Shown: positions 34,147 to 41,994 of the stretch, in pieces
Position numbering within the stretch: position 1 is the stretch's first letter
How the letters are laid out: every line of letters starts with the position of its first letter
From: Bacteroidota bacterium
Lineage (GTDB): Bacteria > Bacteroidota > Bacteroidia > Chitinophagales > LD1
Assembly: GCA_947476645.1 (NCBI GenBank)
Contig: CANJRM010000015.1
Span: forward strand, 1 to 48,595
Length of the DNA: 48,595 nucleotides
Direction: 5' to 3'
Position numbers and translations under genes: made by a program
Notes under the pieces: generated by a model
Seen by the model: only the letters and a program-made list of their open reading frames with translations
Databases searched by the model: none
Told to the model about the DNA's origin: nothing

Positions 34147-35563
34147 CGTTTTGTTTTTTGGATTTTACTTTTGCTGATAATTGTGTGTTTGATAGCCGGA
34201 CTTCTATATCTGAACCTTCCGATATTTTCTCCGCGTTACTCACGATTTTGCCCTGAAAATAAACAATCGCGAAACCTTTCTTAAGAATATTGACGGGACT
34301 CATTAGCCTGACCACAGATTCGTAATGACGGAGATAGCCGCCTTGATTGATGAAATACTTTCGGTTATTCATCTCCAGATTCGCGCTCAGATTTTTTAAG
34401 TCGTTCATCTTATTTGATGTGATGATTTTCGGTTTGGCAATAAGCTGATTGGCGATTTTCACCAGACCCGATTTATTGTCAAATAATATTGTCTTAGTTG
34501 CATTAACAACGGCGTTATTAAACGATGTCAGGCCTTCTTTAAAAGCGGCCACTAAATTTCTCGCCTTGTTTACTACCGTTGAGTTAATCGCTGAGAGTGA
34601 CTGAAAATGCTTCGAGAAAATTTGTTGTGACTTAATAATCACAGACTGCTGAGCTTGTATCACCGCATCCTCAAACGCTTTATTATGTGATACAATGAAT
34701 TCGGCAGCTTGAGTTGGAGTTTTAGTGTGCGAGTGAGCCATTAAATCTACTATGCTAACATCCTCATGGTGGCCAAGCCCGGTAATGATGGGTATAGGGA
34801 ATTTCGCAATAGCTCGTGAAAGACTATACGTATCAAAGACCAGAAAGTCAGTCTTGTTTCCACCACCTCTAATGATAACTACAGCATCGTATTTCTTTCC
34901 CGAATTGTAAACCTGGACCAATGCCTTTACGAGCTCGCGTTCGGCTTCGACACCCTGAACCACCGAGAAATAATTATCAATGGCAAACGAATAATGAAAC
35001 CGGTTCGTTCGAATTGTATTTAGAAAATCCGTATAGCCCATAGAATTGACCGATGCGATTAACGCAATTTTTTGGATTACGATAGCGTGCTCGATTTTCT
35101 TATTTGCGGTGATATACTCTCCATCAACGAGCGTAATAAATTCAGGGTTCTCCTTAACAAGTTTCTCTAACGTTGCAAGCCTCTGTTTCTCTATGTTGCC
35201 TATAGTAAATGAGGCATCAATATCAAGTAAGGTAAGCGATAATTCATAGACCGGGTGAAATTCCACCTTGACTTTAATTAAAACCTGAATCGCATTCGTG
35301 AACTTTTGCCCTGACACCCTTTCGAATTCCTTGATTCTGGCGCTGCCCGGTTTCCAGGATTTACCCTTAATTTTTGCCACCTCAACATTAGACGTTTCTA
35401 CCTTCTCTACTAAGGTGAAATAATGCCAATCATTATTCGAATAATACTTGTGACCGCTTACTTCAGCAACTATCCAAAACGTTTTATCTGAAAAGGCACT
35501 GTTTATTACCTGCTCAATCTTTTTGTTTAGCTCTGAGAGTTTGATGTATTCTATTTCTGGCAT
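34124..35563 (-). CDS. xseA: Exodeoxyribonuclease VII large subunit
   Basis: A 479-residue catalytic subunit. An N-terminal OB-fold (FWIVAEVSGHKYY) is followed by the nuclease core, with VVIIRGGGNKTDF and IITGLGHHEDVSIVDLMAHS, where the common GHE-x-D motif reads GHHEDVS, then KTPTQAAEFIV. The helical C-terminal half is for subunit contact. It pairs with xseB downstream. The protein is rather divergent from typical host XseA, so this is probably an island copy, and a separate chromosomal copy would be expected elsewhere. Confidence 0.92.
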   Translation of the reverse strand: MPEIEYIKLSELNKKIEQVINSAFSDKTFWIVAEVSGHKYYSNNDWHYFTLVEKVETSNVEVAKIKGKSWKPGSARIKEFERVSGQKFTNAIQVLIKVKVEFHPVYELSLTLLDIDASFTIGNIEKQRLATLEKLVKENPEFITLVDGEYITANKKIEHAIVIQKIALIASVNSMGYTDFLNTIRTNRFHYSFAIDNYFSVVQGVEAERELVKALVQVYNSGKKYDAVVIIRGGGNKTDFLVFDTYSLSRAIAKFPIPIITGLGHHEDVSIVDLMAHSHTKTPTQAAEFIVSHNKAFEDAVIQAQQSVIIKSQQIFSKHFQSLSAINSTVVNKARNLVAAFKEGLTSFNNAVVNATKTILFDNKSGLVKIANQLIAKPKIITSNKMNDLKNLSANLEMNNRKYFINQGGYLRHYESVVRLMSPVNILKKGFAIVYFQGKIVSNAEKISEGSDIEVRLSNTQLSAKVKSKKQNDGTEFNL

Positions 35564-35651
35564 CCTATTAGGCGAACAATCGTAGTAAATCTAAATTTAT
35601 TTTGACCATTATCACTGCTGCCGCTTCGCTGTCCGATGTAATCGGTAGTCT

Positions 35652-36284
35652 TCAATTTAATTCAAGCGTGTTCATGAACTCCTCTCTGCTGATAAATTTC
35701 GCTCCCATTTTTTCAAGGTGTGGCGTGTATACCTGGCAGTCTATCAAACCAAACTTACCAGAACGGCATAAAGCAATCAGAGCGAGTTTGGATGTATTCG
35801 GCAGTATGCTGAACATACTTTCGCCGCAGAACACCTTGCCAACCACGACACCATAAAGACCTCCGACAAGAGCTTCATCTTGCCACACTTCAACAGACTG
35901 AGCAATCTTTTTATCGTGCAGCCGAGTATATGCGTTTATCATATCATCGTGTATCCATGTCCCATGCTGTCCGTTGCGCCTGATACTTGAGCAGTAGGTA
36001 ATCACTTCTTTAAATGCGGTGTTCCATTTTACTTCATACTTCGAGGAATTGATAAGCTGACGCATACTTTGTGATACCTTCACCTCACTCGGCACAATTA
36101 CAAATCGTTCGTGCGGACTATACCAAAGCACGGGTTCCTCCTGTGAGTACCAAGGGAAAATGCCGTTTCTGTATGCTGTCAGCAACCGCTCTTCCGAGAG
36201 GTCACCACCTATTGCAAGCAGACCATCATCATCTGCGAGAGAAGGGTCAGGGAAAATAATTTCATTGGTGAGTCGGAAGTGCAT
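35652..36284 (-). CDS. aat: Leucyl/phenylalanyl-tRNA-protein transferase
   Basis: A 210-residue aminoacyltransferase that adds Leu or Phe to N-terminal Lys or Arg of proteins and marks them for ClpAP via the N-degron pathway. The family features are visible: FPDPSLADDDGLLAIGGDLS at the start, NGIFPWYSQEEPVLWYSPHER, GTWI, VGGLYGVVVGKVFCGESMFS and LIDCQVYTPHLEKMGA. It is complete. Its presence between xseAB and a GIY-YIG gene in the island is unexpected. It is 88 bases upstream of xseA on the same strand. Confidence 0.95.
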   Translation of the reverse strand: MHFRLTNEIIFPDPSLADDDGLLAIGGDLSEERLLTAYRNGIFPWYSQEEPVLWYSPHERFVIVPSEVKVSQSMRQLINSSKYEVKWNTAFKEVITYCSSIRRNGQHGTWIHDDMINAYTRLHDKKIAQSVEVWQDEALVGGLYGVVVGKVFCGESMFSILPNTSKLALIALCRSGKFGLIDCQVYTPHLEKMGAKFISREEFMNTLELN

Positions 36285-36362
36285 AACGAAACGAAGACGA
36301 AAATAAAGTTTGTGTTATTACTTGACTGGCACGGTTACGAATGAGGAGCCGTTATACCAAAT

Positions 36363-37187
36363 TTAATTACCTAACTCTTTAAAGTCTACGTCAAATTTAT
36401 TTTCTAATAATCTTAAAGTTTCCTGTTGATTTTTTAAAGATGCCACGACATTTTGGTTTGAAAAAATATTGCTTTCCCTGATTGCATCTTCTCTCTCGAC
36501 AGTTTTAATCCACGTTACCTTCGCAAGGTACTCAGACTTATCGTTATTGCAATTGTCAAAAATATTTGGGGCTCTAAGCTTTAATTTTTTCAGCGACTTC
36601 CCGTTTACTTGAAAGTCATTCACTCTCACAGCCTTTTCCTCGACCCTGCCTATTCCAACATAGCCGTTATATGGGTTCAAGCCTTTTCTTTTAGGAACGT
36701 AGACTGCTACTATATCCCCGACTTCAAGTTTTTCAATTTTGTTACTGTATTTTCTATCCTGACCGGCCGGTAGAAATCCGAATTCCACGCAATCTTCCCA
36801 ACTATGCTGTTCGCAAATATCCAAGTTGACCAGGTATACTCCGTTTTGCGAATCGAAACCCGGATAGTGAAGGTGCATTGTGTTTTGTGGCCTAAATTTA
36901 TTCGCAAAATGTCCCGATGATTTGTTTGTTAACCGGCTGCCGAGTTTCCAGATTAAAGTTTTCTCGATTAAGAGTGCTTCAGGCTCTAACAGATTCCTCG
37001 CAATTACTTTGATTATCGGTTCAAGCCCTGCCTTTCTTATAGCTTTAATCCTGTTTACCTTTTTGGATTCACCAGTGTCTTTTAGATGGGCGTTTTTTCT
37101 ATTCCCCTTTCCTTTCCCGTAATAAAACTCTTCGAAATTTCTCGGGTCTATGTAAACATAGACATAGTGTTCCCTTTTAATTTTCAT
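36363..37187 (-). CDS. LEM-3-like GIY-YIG endonuclease-family protein
   Basis: A 274-residue protein. The N-terminal 100 residues form a GIY-YIG domain of the LEM-3 type: HYVYVYIDPRNFEEFYYGKG, then NRIKAIRKAGLEP, with Glu in EALLIEKTLIW. The C-terminal half has a beta-rich region (EVGDIVAVYVPKRKGLNPY, then VGIGRVEEKAVRV) that resembles an EVE/PUA-type modified-base reader, though weakly. So it may be a restriction enzyme for modified DNA. It is on the same strand as aat but with about 78 bases between. Confidence 0.78.
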   Translation of the reverse strand: MKIKREHYVYVYIDPRNFEEFYYGKGKGNRKNAHLKDTGESKKVNRIKAIRKAGLEPIIKVIARNLLEPEALLIEKTLIWKLGSRLTNKSSGHFANKFRPQNTMHLHYPGFDSQNGVYLVNLDICEQHSWEDCVEFGFLPAGQDRKYSNKIEKLEVGDIVAVYVPKRKGLNPYNGYVGIGRVEEKAVRVNDFQVNGKSLKKLKLRAPNIFDNCNNDKSEYLAKVTWIKTVEREDAIRESNIFSNQNVVASLKNQQETLRLLENKFDVDFKELGN

Positions 37188-37325
37188 ATCCTGTTATTTG
37201 CAGCGAATCTATGGATTACAGAAATACAACTGAATTTCAGCAAATTTTAGCACTGGAAACTTCCACGGTTCCACGGTTTCCTGCACACTCGTGTTGTAAT
37301 TATTTTTTAATTAAAACAAGAAAAG

Positions 37326-37928
37326 ATGAAAATCGAAACAGCAGTAAAAAAGGTGGTTGAGTTCCTTGAAAACAACCCCGCTTCCTCTAAGGAAGTAATC
37401 GGAACTAAGACAAAGGTTAAAGGACTCGAACTGACAAACGTGCTCAAAGCACTGCGCAAACAGGAACGTTTGGTGGAAGATGGTGAAGGCAAGGAAGTAA
37501 CGTTCTCTGTCAAAGCGGAAGCCGCACCAGTAGCAGAAGAGCCGGTGGTTGAAGAAACTGAACCGGTTGTCAAGGAGAAGGTGAAGACTGGCCGGAACAA
37601 CGATAAGTACCAGTTCAACGGAAACTCCTACGGCAAAGGGCCGCTTGTTCGCGAAGTGGTAAGACAGTATGTTACCGGTCATCCGAAAGTTACAACCAAG
37701 CAATTGAAGGAAGTATTTCCCGATGAACTGCTTCATCGCTTCGGAATTTTTCAGGAAGAATCTATCGCCCGTAGTTTATCAGGTGCACGCGACCGCTACT
37801 TCTTTAAGGAAGAACACCAAATTAAACTCGGTGATAAAAAAGTGGTTGTTGTATGTAACCAGTTCACTGCGGGAAATATCATCCCGTTTCTTGCCGCTGC
37901 AAAGAAGGCCGGATTTAAAATCAAGTAA
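37326..37928 (+). CDS. Two-domain protein with a winged-helix N-terminus
   Basis: A 200-residue protein. Residues 1-65 look like a winged helix (VVEFLENNPASSKEVIGTKT, then ALRKQERLVED). A Glu/Pro/Val-rich linker follows (residues 68-85). The C-terminal 110 residues (QFNGNSYGKGPLVREVVRQY, then ELLHRFGIF, RYFF and VVVCNQF) form a domain I have seen in many uncharacterised proteins but cannot name. It has a clear terminator downstream and so is a single-gene unit. A DNA-binding role is inferred. Confidence 0.7.
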   Translation: MKIETAVKKVVEFLENNPASSKEVIGTKTKVKGLELTNVLKALRKQERLVEDGEGKEVTFSVKAEAAPVAEEPVVEETEPVVKEKVKTGRNNDKYQFNGNSYGKGPLVREVVRQYVTGHPKVTTKQLKEVFPDELLHRFGIFQEESIARSLSGARDRYFFKEEHQIKLGDKKVVVVCNQFTAGNIIPFLAAAKKAGFKIK

Positions 37929-37958
37929 GATTTCTTTTTTTTGTCATGCTATTCACTG

Positions 37959-37986
37959 AAACGGCCTCATTTGATGAGGCCGTTTT
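37959..37986 (+). terminator. Rho-independent terminator
   Basis: Perfect stem AAACGGCCTCAT / ATGAGGCCGTTT with a TTG loop, followed by TTTTCATTT. It starts 31 bases after the winged-helix gene and closes that unit. Confidence 0.85.
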
Positions 37987-38121
37987 CATTTCGCCTATTC
38001 CCACCTTACCCGTCCGATTTACAGGGCGGAACTTATGTCTTTCGAGACGAAGGTTGACTAAAACGTCAGCCGAGAACGTAATCGAACCCGACCATTCATC
38101 CAAACTTGCTTCCTGGTCTCA

Positions 38122-38670
38122 TTAGGACTCTTCTGGCGCACGTTTTCGGTCGGACAAGCTATTCGGGTTGTTTGGAATCTTAAACGTCCCAGGAGCGAAA
38201 AGAAGAGAAGTCCAGGCGGTCAGCATATCGGTCTGGCTAAGCGAAATCTCCTGCTCACAATCCGAAACGGTATAGGAACTGACCCCTTCTTTGTTCCCCC
38301 AGATTACAGTATCCTGACCATGTCTTGTTCCGAGAAGGAGAAGTGCACCAAGCCTTATTTCGGCCACAAAGAGCAGCGGTTGTTCAATCCGAGTTACCTT
38401 GTCTCCTTCCATGTAACTGTAACCTGAGACAAACCTGATATAGCCGAGTCTCATCCGAATTAGTTCGTGTTCCAACTTCTCCTGCCGTTTAAAATTTGTC
38501 TGATTGTCTTCAAAGGGACTGTAAGCGGTAATGATGCCGAACGGGTCGTCAGGAAAATTTTGAATTAGTTTCCATACCCGATTTACCTTGGTCAGGTTCT
38601 CGGCTTTTGTAATGACGCTGTTGTTATCCTCAAGAATGTTTTGGTGAAATGCCTGCATGTATTTTTTCAT
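38122..38670 (-). CDS. DUF3293-like hypothetical protein
   Basis: About 182 residues from the Met at 38670 (MKKYMQAF); starting at 38709 would overlap the upstream gene. FGIITAYSPFEDNQTNFKRQ, then IRMRLGYIRFVSGYSY, then LLFVAEIRLGALLLLGTRHG, resemble the DUF3293 fold, but I could not verify that. It follows two GG-motif genes on the same strand, all closely spaced, so they probably form one operon. The function is unknown. Confidence 0.6.
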   Translation of the reverse strand: MKKYMQAFHQNILEDNNSVITKAENLTKVNRVWKLIQNFPDDPFGIITAYSPFEDNQTNFKRQEKLEHELIRMRLGYIRFVSGYSYMEGDKVTRIEQPLLFVAEIRLGALLLLGTRHGQDTVIWGNKEGVSSYTVSDCEQEISLSQTDMLTAWTSLLFAPGTFKIPNNPNSLSDRKRAPEES

Positions 38671-38689
38671 GCTGTATATATTCCCGCTA

Positions 38690-38977
38690 TCAGTCCGTGA
38701 ATGGTCCATCCTTTTGTAGCAACCATTCCCGTTGATGATACTCGTCTATCCGGTCGCTTATTACAGCGCAACGTTCATAATGTTCTTTGCCGATGAAGTA
38801 GTTCAACACTTTCTTCATCACTTCTAACCCCGGCTGACCTCCAATTGTTCCGTCTTTTTCTAAACAGGATAGACCCTCATCCCTAAATCTGACAAATAGC
38901 CAAACGTAAGCCGCGTTTGTATTGTATTCTTCCAGTCGTTCTTCTACAAGAATTTCATTGTTACTTGGATGTGTCAT
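38690..38977 (-). CDS. GG-motif small protein (single unit, copy 2)
   Basis: A 95-residue protein. FRDEGLSCLEKDGTIGGQPG, then VLNYFIGKEHYERCAVISDR, then IDEY, is the same unit as in the proteins at 38989-39291 and 19125-19676. It is charged and cytoplasmic. It is 11 bases downstream of its paralogue and 19 bases upstream of the DUF3293-like gene. The unit may be a small alpha-helical domain; the conserved Cys and Asp/Glu residues could bind something, which is speculation. Confidence 0.65.
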   Translation of the reverse strand: MTHPSNNEILVEERLEEYNTNAAYVWLFVRFRDEGLSCLEKDGTIGGQPGLEVMKKVLNYFIGKEHYERCAVISDRIDEYHQREWLLQKDGPFTD

Positions 38978-38988
38978 TCTTCATTTTT

Positions 38989-39291
38989 TTAAGTAATAAC
39001 CGAAATACCTCCCCAACGATTGCCGCATAATTCAGAAGATACCGGTTGGTCAGTCGGACGAAATTTACTTCGGTATTCTACGAGAAAGTCTCGCAAGAAT
39101 GCGCAGTCCTTATACATCTCCAATTGCTCAAAAACAATCAGTATACCGGCAATAATTATTTCACCGTCATATCCTCCATAGTTGCCTTTTTCATCAAAAC
39201 CACTTAATCCGTGGCGCTCGAAGTCGTTGCAAACGCGACAGTAGGAACTAAAATTCTTCGGTAGGACTGTATCATCTTTGTGTGTTGCCAT
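38989..39291 (-). CDS. GG-motif small protein (single unit, copy 3)
   Basis: A 100-residue protein. CNDFERHGLSGFDEKGNYGG, then ILIVFEQLEMYKDCAFLRDF, then LVEYRSKF, is the third example of the unit. The Cys-Ala pair, the acidic residue two before the Tyr and the closing Glu-Tyr are shared with the other members. It begins an operon of at least three genes on the minus strand. A perfect inverted repeat lies 30 bases upstream, perhaps an operator. Confidence 0.65.
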   Translation of the reverse strand: MATHKDDTVLPKNFSSYCRVCNDFERHGLSGFDEKGNYGGYDGEIIIAGILIVFEQLEMYKDCAFLRDFLVEYRSKFRPTDQPVSSELCGNRWGGISVIT

Positions 39292-39320
39292 AGCAGGTTA
39301 TTTATCTCGCGTCTACACTG

Positions 39321-39346
39321 AACCTGTGTTCGTTTGAACACAGGTT
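39321..39346. promoter_or_regulatory. Perfect inverted repeat, possible operator
   Basis: AACCTGTGTTC / GAACACAGGTT, 11-bp arms with a 4-base loop, in the gap between the gene at 39360-39578 and the GG-motif operon. There is no T-run on either side, so a repressor site or mRNA structure is more likely than a terminator. Confidence 0.5.
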
Positions 39347-39359
39347 GTTACACGGTTCA

Positions 39360-39578
39360 CTACTCTCCCTGCTGATAATTCTTCAGTTTTTTGAGAAATA
39401 GTTTGAAAACAACTCCCATCGCTTCCGCTTCACTATTTAAGTAATGCTCGGGACTAATAATATTATGCGGGTCGAGTGCTTTCAACTCCTTGATAACCGG
39501 CAGATACTCCGGCTTCACTACCTTTTCTAATTGGCTGATGTAATCGGAATACCCGTTGATGAATTCTATTGCGTCCAT
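39360..39578 (-). CDS. Small hypothetical protein
   Basis: 72 residues from the Met at 39578 (MDAIEFINGYSDYI). It is mostly helical with a Lys-rich end (LFLKKLKNYQQ). No family is recognised. It precedes the GG-motif operon on the same strand but is separated from it by the perfect inverted repeat. The start could be further upstream at 39623. Confidence 0.5.
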   Translation of the reverse strand: MDAIEFINGYSDYISQLEKVVKPEYLPVIKELKALDPHNIISPEHYLNSEAEAMGVVFKLFLKKLKNYQQGE

Positions 39579-39747
39579 TGTGTCATCATTTTTGGACGCA
39601 AAGTATTGCACGGAAAGAAACAAGAAAGCTTATACTTCAGAAATTAAAAAAAACAGAATTGATTATTATAAACTAACTTTATTATGAAGTTTGTATTCCA
39701 AATATGGATACCAAACTCACCAATTACTTACCCGTAACATAAACCCT

Positions 39748-40347
39748 ATGAGTTCAAAGAACAAGACTAAGCCAAGTGTTTTTATAATTGAAAGTTTAAA
39801 ATTTGAAGATGAAGAGAAAGATAATTTTGAAGGACAAATAATTTCACGAATTCTCAAAATGTCTGGAATTGAACATAAATACTTCTATATACGAACGGGG
39901 AATGAATTACAAGTGCTTTTAGAAAAGTTTTGTGCATTAAACTATCGTTACCTACATATATCGTGTCACGGCAATTCCGAATTGATTTGCACCACACTTG
40001 ATGAAATAAGATTTGCCCCCCTCGCCGAATTATTGGATAATAACCTTTACCAAAAGCGATTATTTCTATCGGCTTGTTTATCTGCTAATGAACAATTAGC
40101 AGATGCAGTTTTCAAAAGGACAGGCTGCTATTCACTTATCGGCTCCCACAAAAAAATTCGTATTGATGATGCTGCAATATTTTGGGCATCGTTTTATCAA
40201 CGAATGTTTAGGCAAAATCCTCGGGCAATGAAACTCGACGTAATAAAGCCGACTTTGCAACAACTGGTAGATGTCCATAAAGTTCCAATAAGGTATTTTA
40301 CTACTAAAAAAAACAAAAGAGGCTGGGAAGAAATTAAGTTAACTTGA
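39748..40347 (+). CDS. Stand-alone caspase/CHAT-like protease
   Basis: A 199-residue protein from the Met at 39748 (MSSKNKTKPS). RYLHISCHGNSE carries His74 after a hydrophobic strand, and LFLSACLSANEQLAD has Cys110, the His-Cys dyad order of caspase-fold CHAT peptidases, followed by a GSHKK loop and helices (IFWASFYQRMF). There is no signal peptide and no attached sensor domain. Proteases of this type act as effectors in several anti-phage systems and in Bacteroidota cell-death pathways. The upstream sequence is very AT-rich (about 39640-39740). Confidence 0.75.
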   Translation: MSSKNKTKPSVFIIESLKFEDEEKDNFEGQIISRILKMSGIEHKYFYIRTGNELQVLLEKFCALNYRYLHISCHGNSELICTTLDEIRFAPLAELLDNNLYQKRLFLSACLSANEQLADAVFKRTGCYSLIGSHKKIRIDDAAIFWASFYQRMFRQNPRAMKLDVIKPTLQQLVDVHKVPIRYFTTKKNKRGWEEIKLT

Positions 40348-40477
40348 AGCGTATTGAAACTTTTAAGTGGCTCATATCGTTTGAGCTGCTGCCAATTTGG
40401 TTACAAGCAGTATTTATTGTGAGCCGTCTACGTCAACAATCCTTTACATTGCTATCAAAAATCTATTGTAATGGTCA

Positions 40478-41122
40478 TTACTTAGATGAGTCAATCTGAA
40501 TGGCTCGCCTTATCTGCCATATCAAACGTTCACGTGACCCTTTATCTAAAGCTCGTTGACCGGATAGCATTGAACTAAAGAAAACAGGTATTCCGTTCCA
40601 TCTGTAAGTTCCAATTTCATCGTCAAAAGTAAATTCATAATCAAGCCATACATCCTGATTTTTGGCTTTATCCTTTTCCTTACCAAGAAATATTCCCGCC
40701 AATACATTCGATACTACAATAACTTTAGGACCCGCCAGTCGAATGAGCTTATCGGATAGCTCCAGTTGTTTAGAGATAAATGGCACCCCGTTTTGTTGCC
40801 TCAGAATTTTATGGATGTAGCTTTGGTCGGTTTCTCGCAGGAATAACAAATCAAGATGGGTCCAGTCGGTGTCACATAGTGTGGCAACTTCGTTAAGCTT
40901 CTTGAAATATGGTATTTTATTGTCTGTTTTTTCCAAAGGATAGCTTATTACGTGAGCAGTATCATCGGAGTAGCCAGGATTTATACCTATGAAAAGTAGA
41001 ACGTTTGTATCAATAGTTTCTGGGTATAAAAAGTTCCGTTCGTTTAAAAGATGCGTAAATGACTCCTCCTGCCAAATTTCTTTTAGGTCTTCCTCAATGT
41101 GAGCTTTTGTTTCTAATACCAT
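40478..41122 (-). CDS. Uracil-DNA-glycosylase-like protein
   Basis: About 214 residues from the Met at 41122 (MVLETKAHIEED). The motif LLFIGINPGYSDD is the N-terminal signature of the UDG superfamily. In the C-terminal part VFFSSMLSGQRALDKGSRER sits where the catalytic His-Pro-Ser loop would be, and no His is seen there. So this is a UDG-fold protein, possibly without base-excision activity. It may bind modified bases or nucleotides. It is convergent with the protease gene, with 130 bases between. Confidence 0.65.
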   Translation of the reverse strand: MVLETKAHIEEDLKEIWQEESFTHLLNERNFLYPETIDTNVLLFIGINPGYSDDTAHVISYPLEKTDNKIPYFKKLNEVATLCDTDWTHLDLLFLRETDQSYIHKILRQQNGVPFISKQLELSDKLIRLAGPKVIVVSNVLAGIFLGKEKDKAKNQDVWLDYEFTFDDEIGTYRWNGIPVFFSSMLSGQRALDKGSRERLIWQIRRAIQIDSSK

Positions 41123-41159
41123 ACCAATGTTTTGGATGAGCAATTAAATAAAATACGAA

Positions 41160-41396
41160 TTAGGCACCAAGGCTTAACGCGTCAAACAGCACTTCCTTAT
41201 CATCGTAGAGAAATGCGGCAACATTATTCGGAAGGACTAAAAGAATCCGGCCGTCATTAAATTGGTAAGGGGTGTATTGTAATCCTGCTGCCTTAATGAT
41301 GCTGGTGAGATGCACCTCAATCGTTCCTCCGTATTTTGCTATTCCCTTCTCAATGTGTTCGGGGGAAACTGATACTACACCTTTATTGTTTTTCAT
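41160..41396 (-). CDS. Small hypothetical protein
   Basis: 78 residues with no recognised family (KGIAKYGGTIEVHLTSIIKA, then RILLVLPNNVAAFLYDDKE). It has beta-rich strands and an acidic end. It lies 37 bases upstream of the UDG-like gene on the same strand and 79 bases from the end of the kinase gene. It may belong to the UDG-like gene's transcript. Confidence 0.45.
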   Translation of the reverse strand: MKNNKGVVSVSPEHIEKGIAKYGGTIEVHLTSIIKAAGLQYTPYQFNDGRILLVLPNNVAAFLYDDKEVLFDALSLGA

Positions 41397-41475
41397 AAGA
41401 TAACTAAAGTCAAAAATATTTCTTTCTCACTGAAACCAGCTATGAAAATGACCTCCTGATGGCGAGATGTTTTTC

Positions 41476-41994
41476 TTAATTAAGTTGGCGATAAATTTTT
41501 TCTGCTGTCTGCATTGGTAAAAGTCCTGTCGTATCAATTTGAAATTCTGTGTCGTATTTTATTTTTATCACATCGTCATTTAATCGTTTGCAAATTCCGA
41601 AATCTCTGAACTCTTCGTTTGAACGCAACTCTAATCTTCTTCTCAACTCGTCATCGGTTGTGAATAGTCCGAAAACTTTCATTGAAAGGTCTTTGTCCAA
41701 TTGATAAAGTGCGTCAAGATATTTATTGATTTTATCTCCGCTGAAAGTGTCAACGACAATTACAGGATTGAAACCAAATTTGAGAAAGTCATAAACTAAA
41801 CCTGTTGACACTTGTAAGAGGTTGATGTGTTCTTGTTGATTTTTCCAATCAACCGAAATTACCATTTGTCGTAAAGTGTCAACTTCCAACCTCACACCCT
41901 TAGGAAAAAATTGAGATAAGCTTTTCGCTGTTTGCGATTTGCCCGAAGCAGGACAACCTCTAAGAATTATTATGTCAATTTTTTCGTCTTGCAT
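41476..41994 (-). CDS. P-loop kinase (polynucleotide-kinase/zeta-like)
   Basis: 172 residues from the Met at 41994, whose ATG overlaps the stop of the radical SAM gene (TAATG). The Walker A motif is GCPASGKSQTAKS at residues 13-25, a LEVDTLRQM acidic motif follows, then PVIVVDTFSG as Walker B-like, and RRRLELRSNEE as a LID-like Arg cluster. It resembles small polynucleotide, zeta or nucleotide kinases. As the last gene of a four-gene operon with a radical SAM enzyme and a glycosyltransferase, it may phosphorylate a small molecule or RNA. Confidence 0.8.
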   Translation of the reverse strand: MQDEKIDIIILRGCPASGKSQTAKSLSQFFPKGVRLEVDTLRQMVISVDWKNQQEHINLLQVSTGLVYDFLKFGFNPVIVVDTFSGDKINKYLDALYQLDKDLSMKVFGLFTTDDELRRRLELRSNEEFRDFGICKRLNDDVIKIKYDTEFQIDTTGLLPMQTAEKIYRQLN

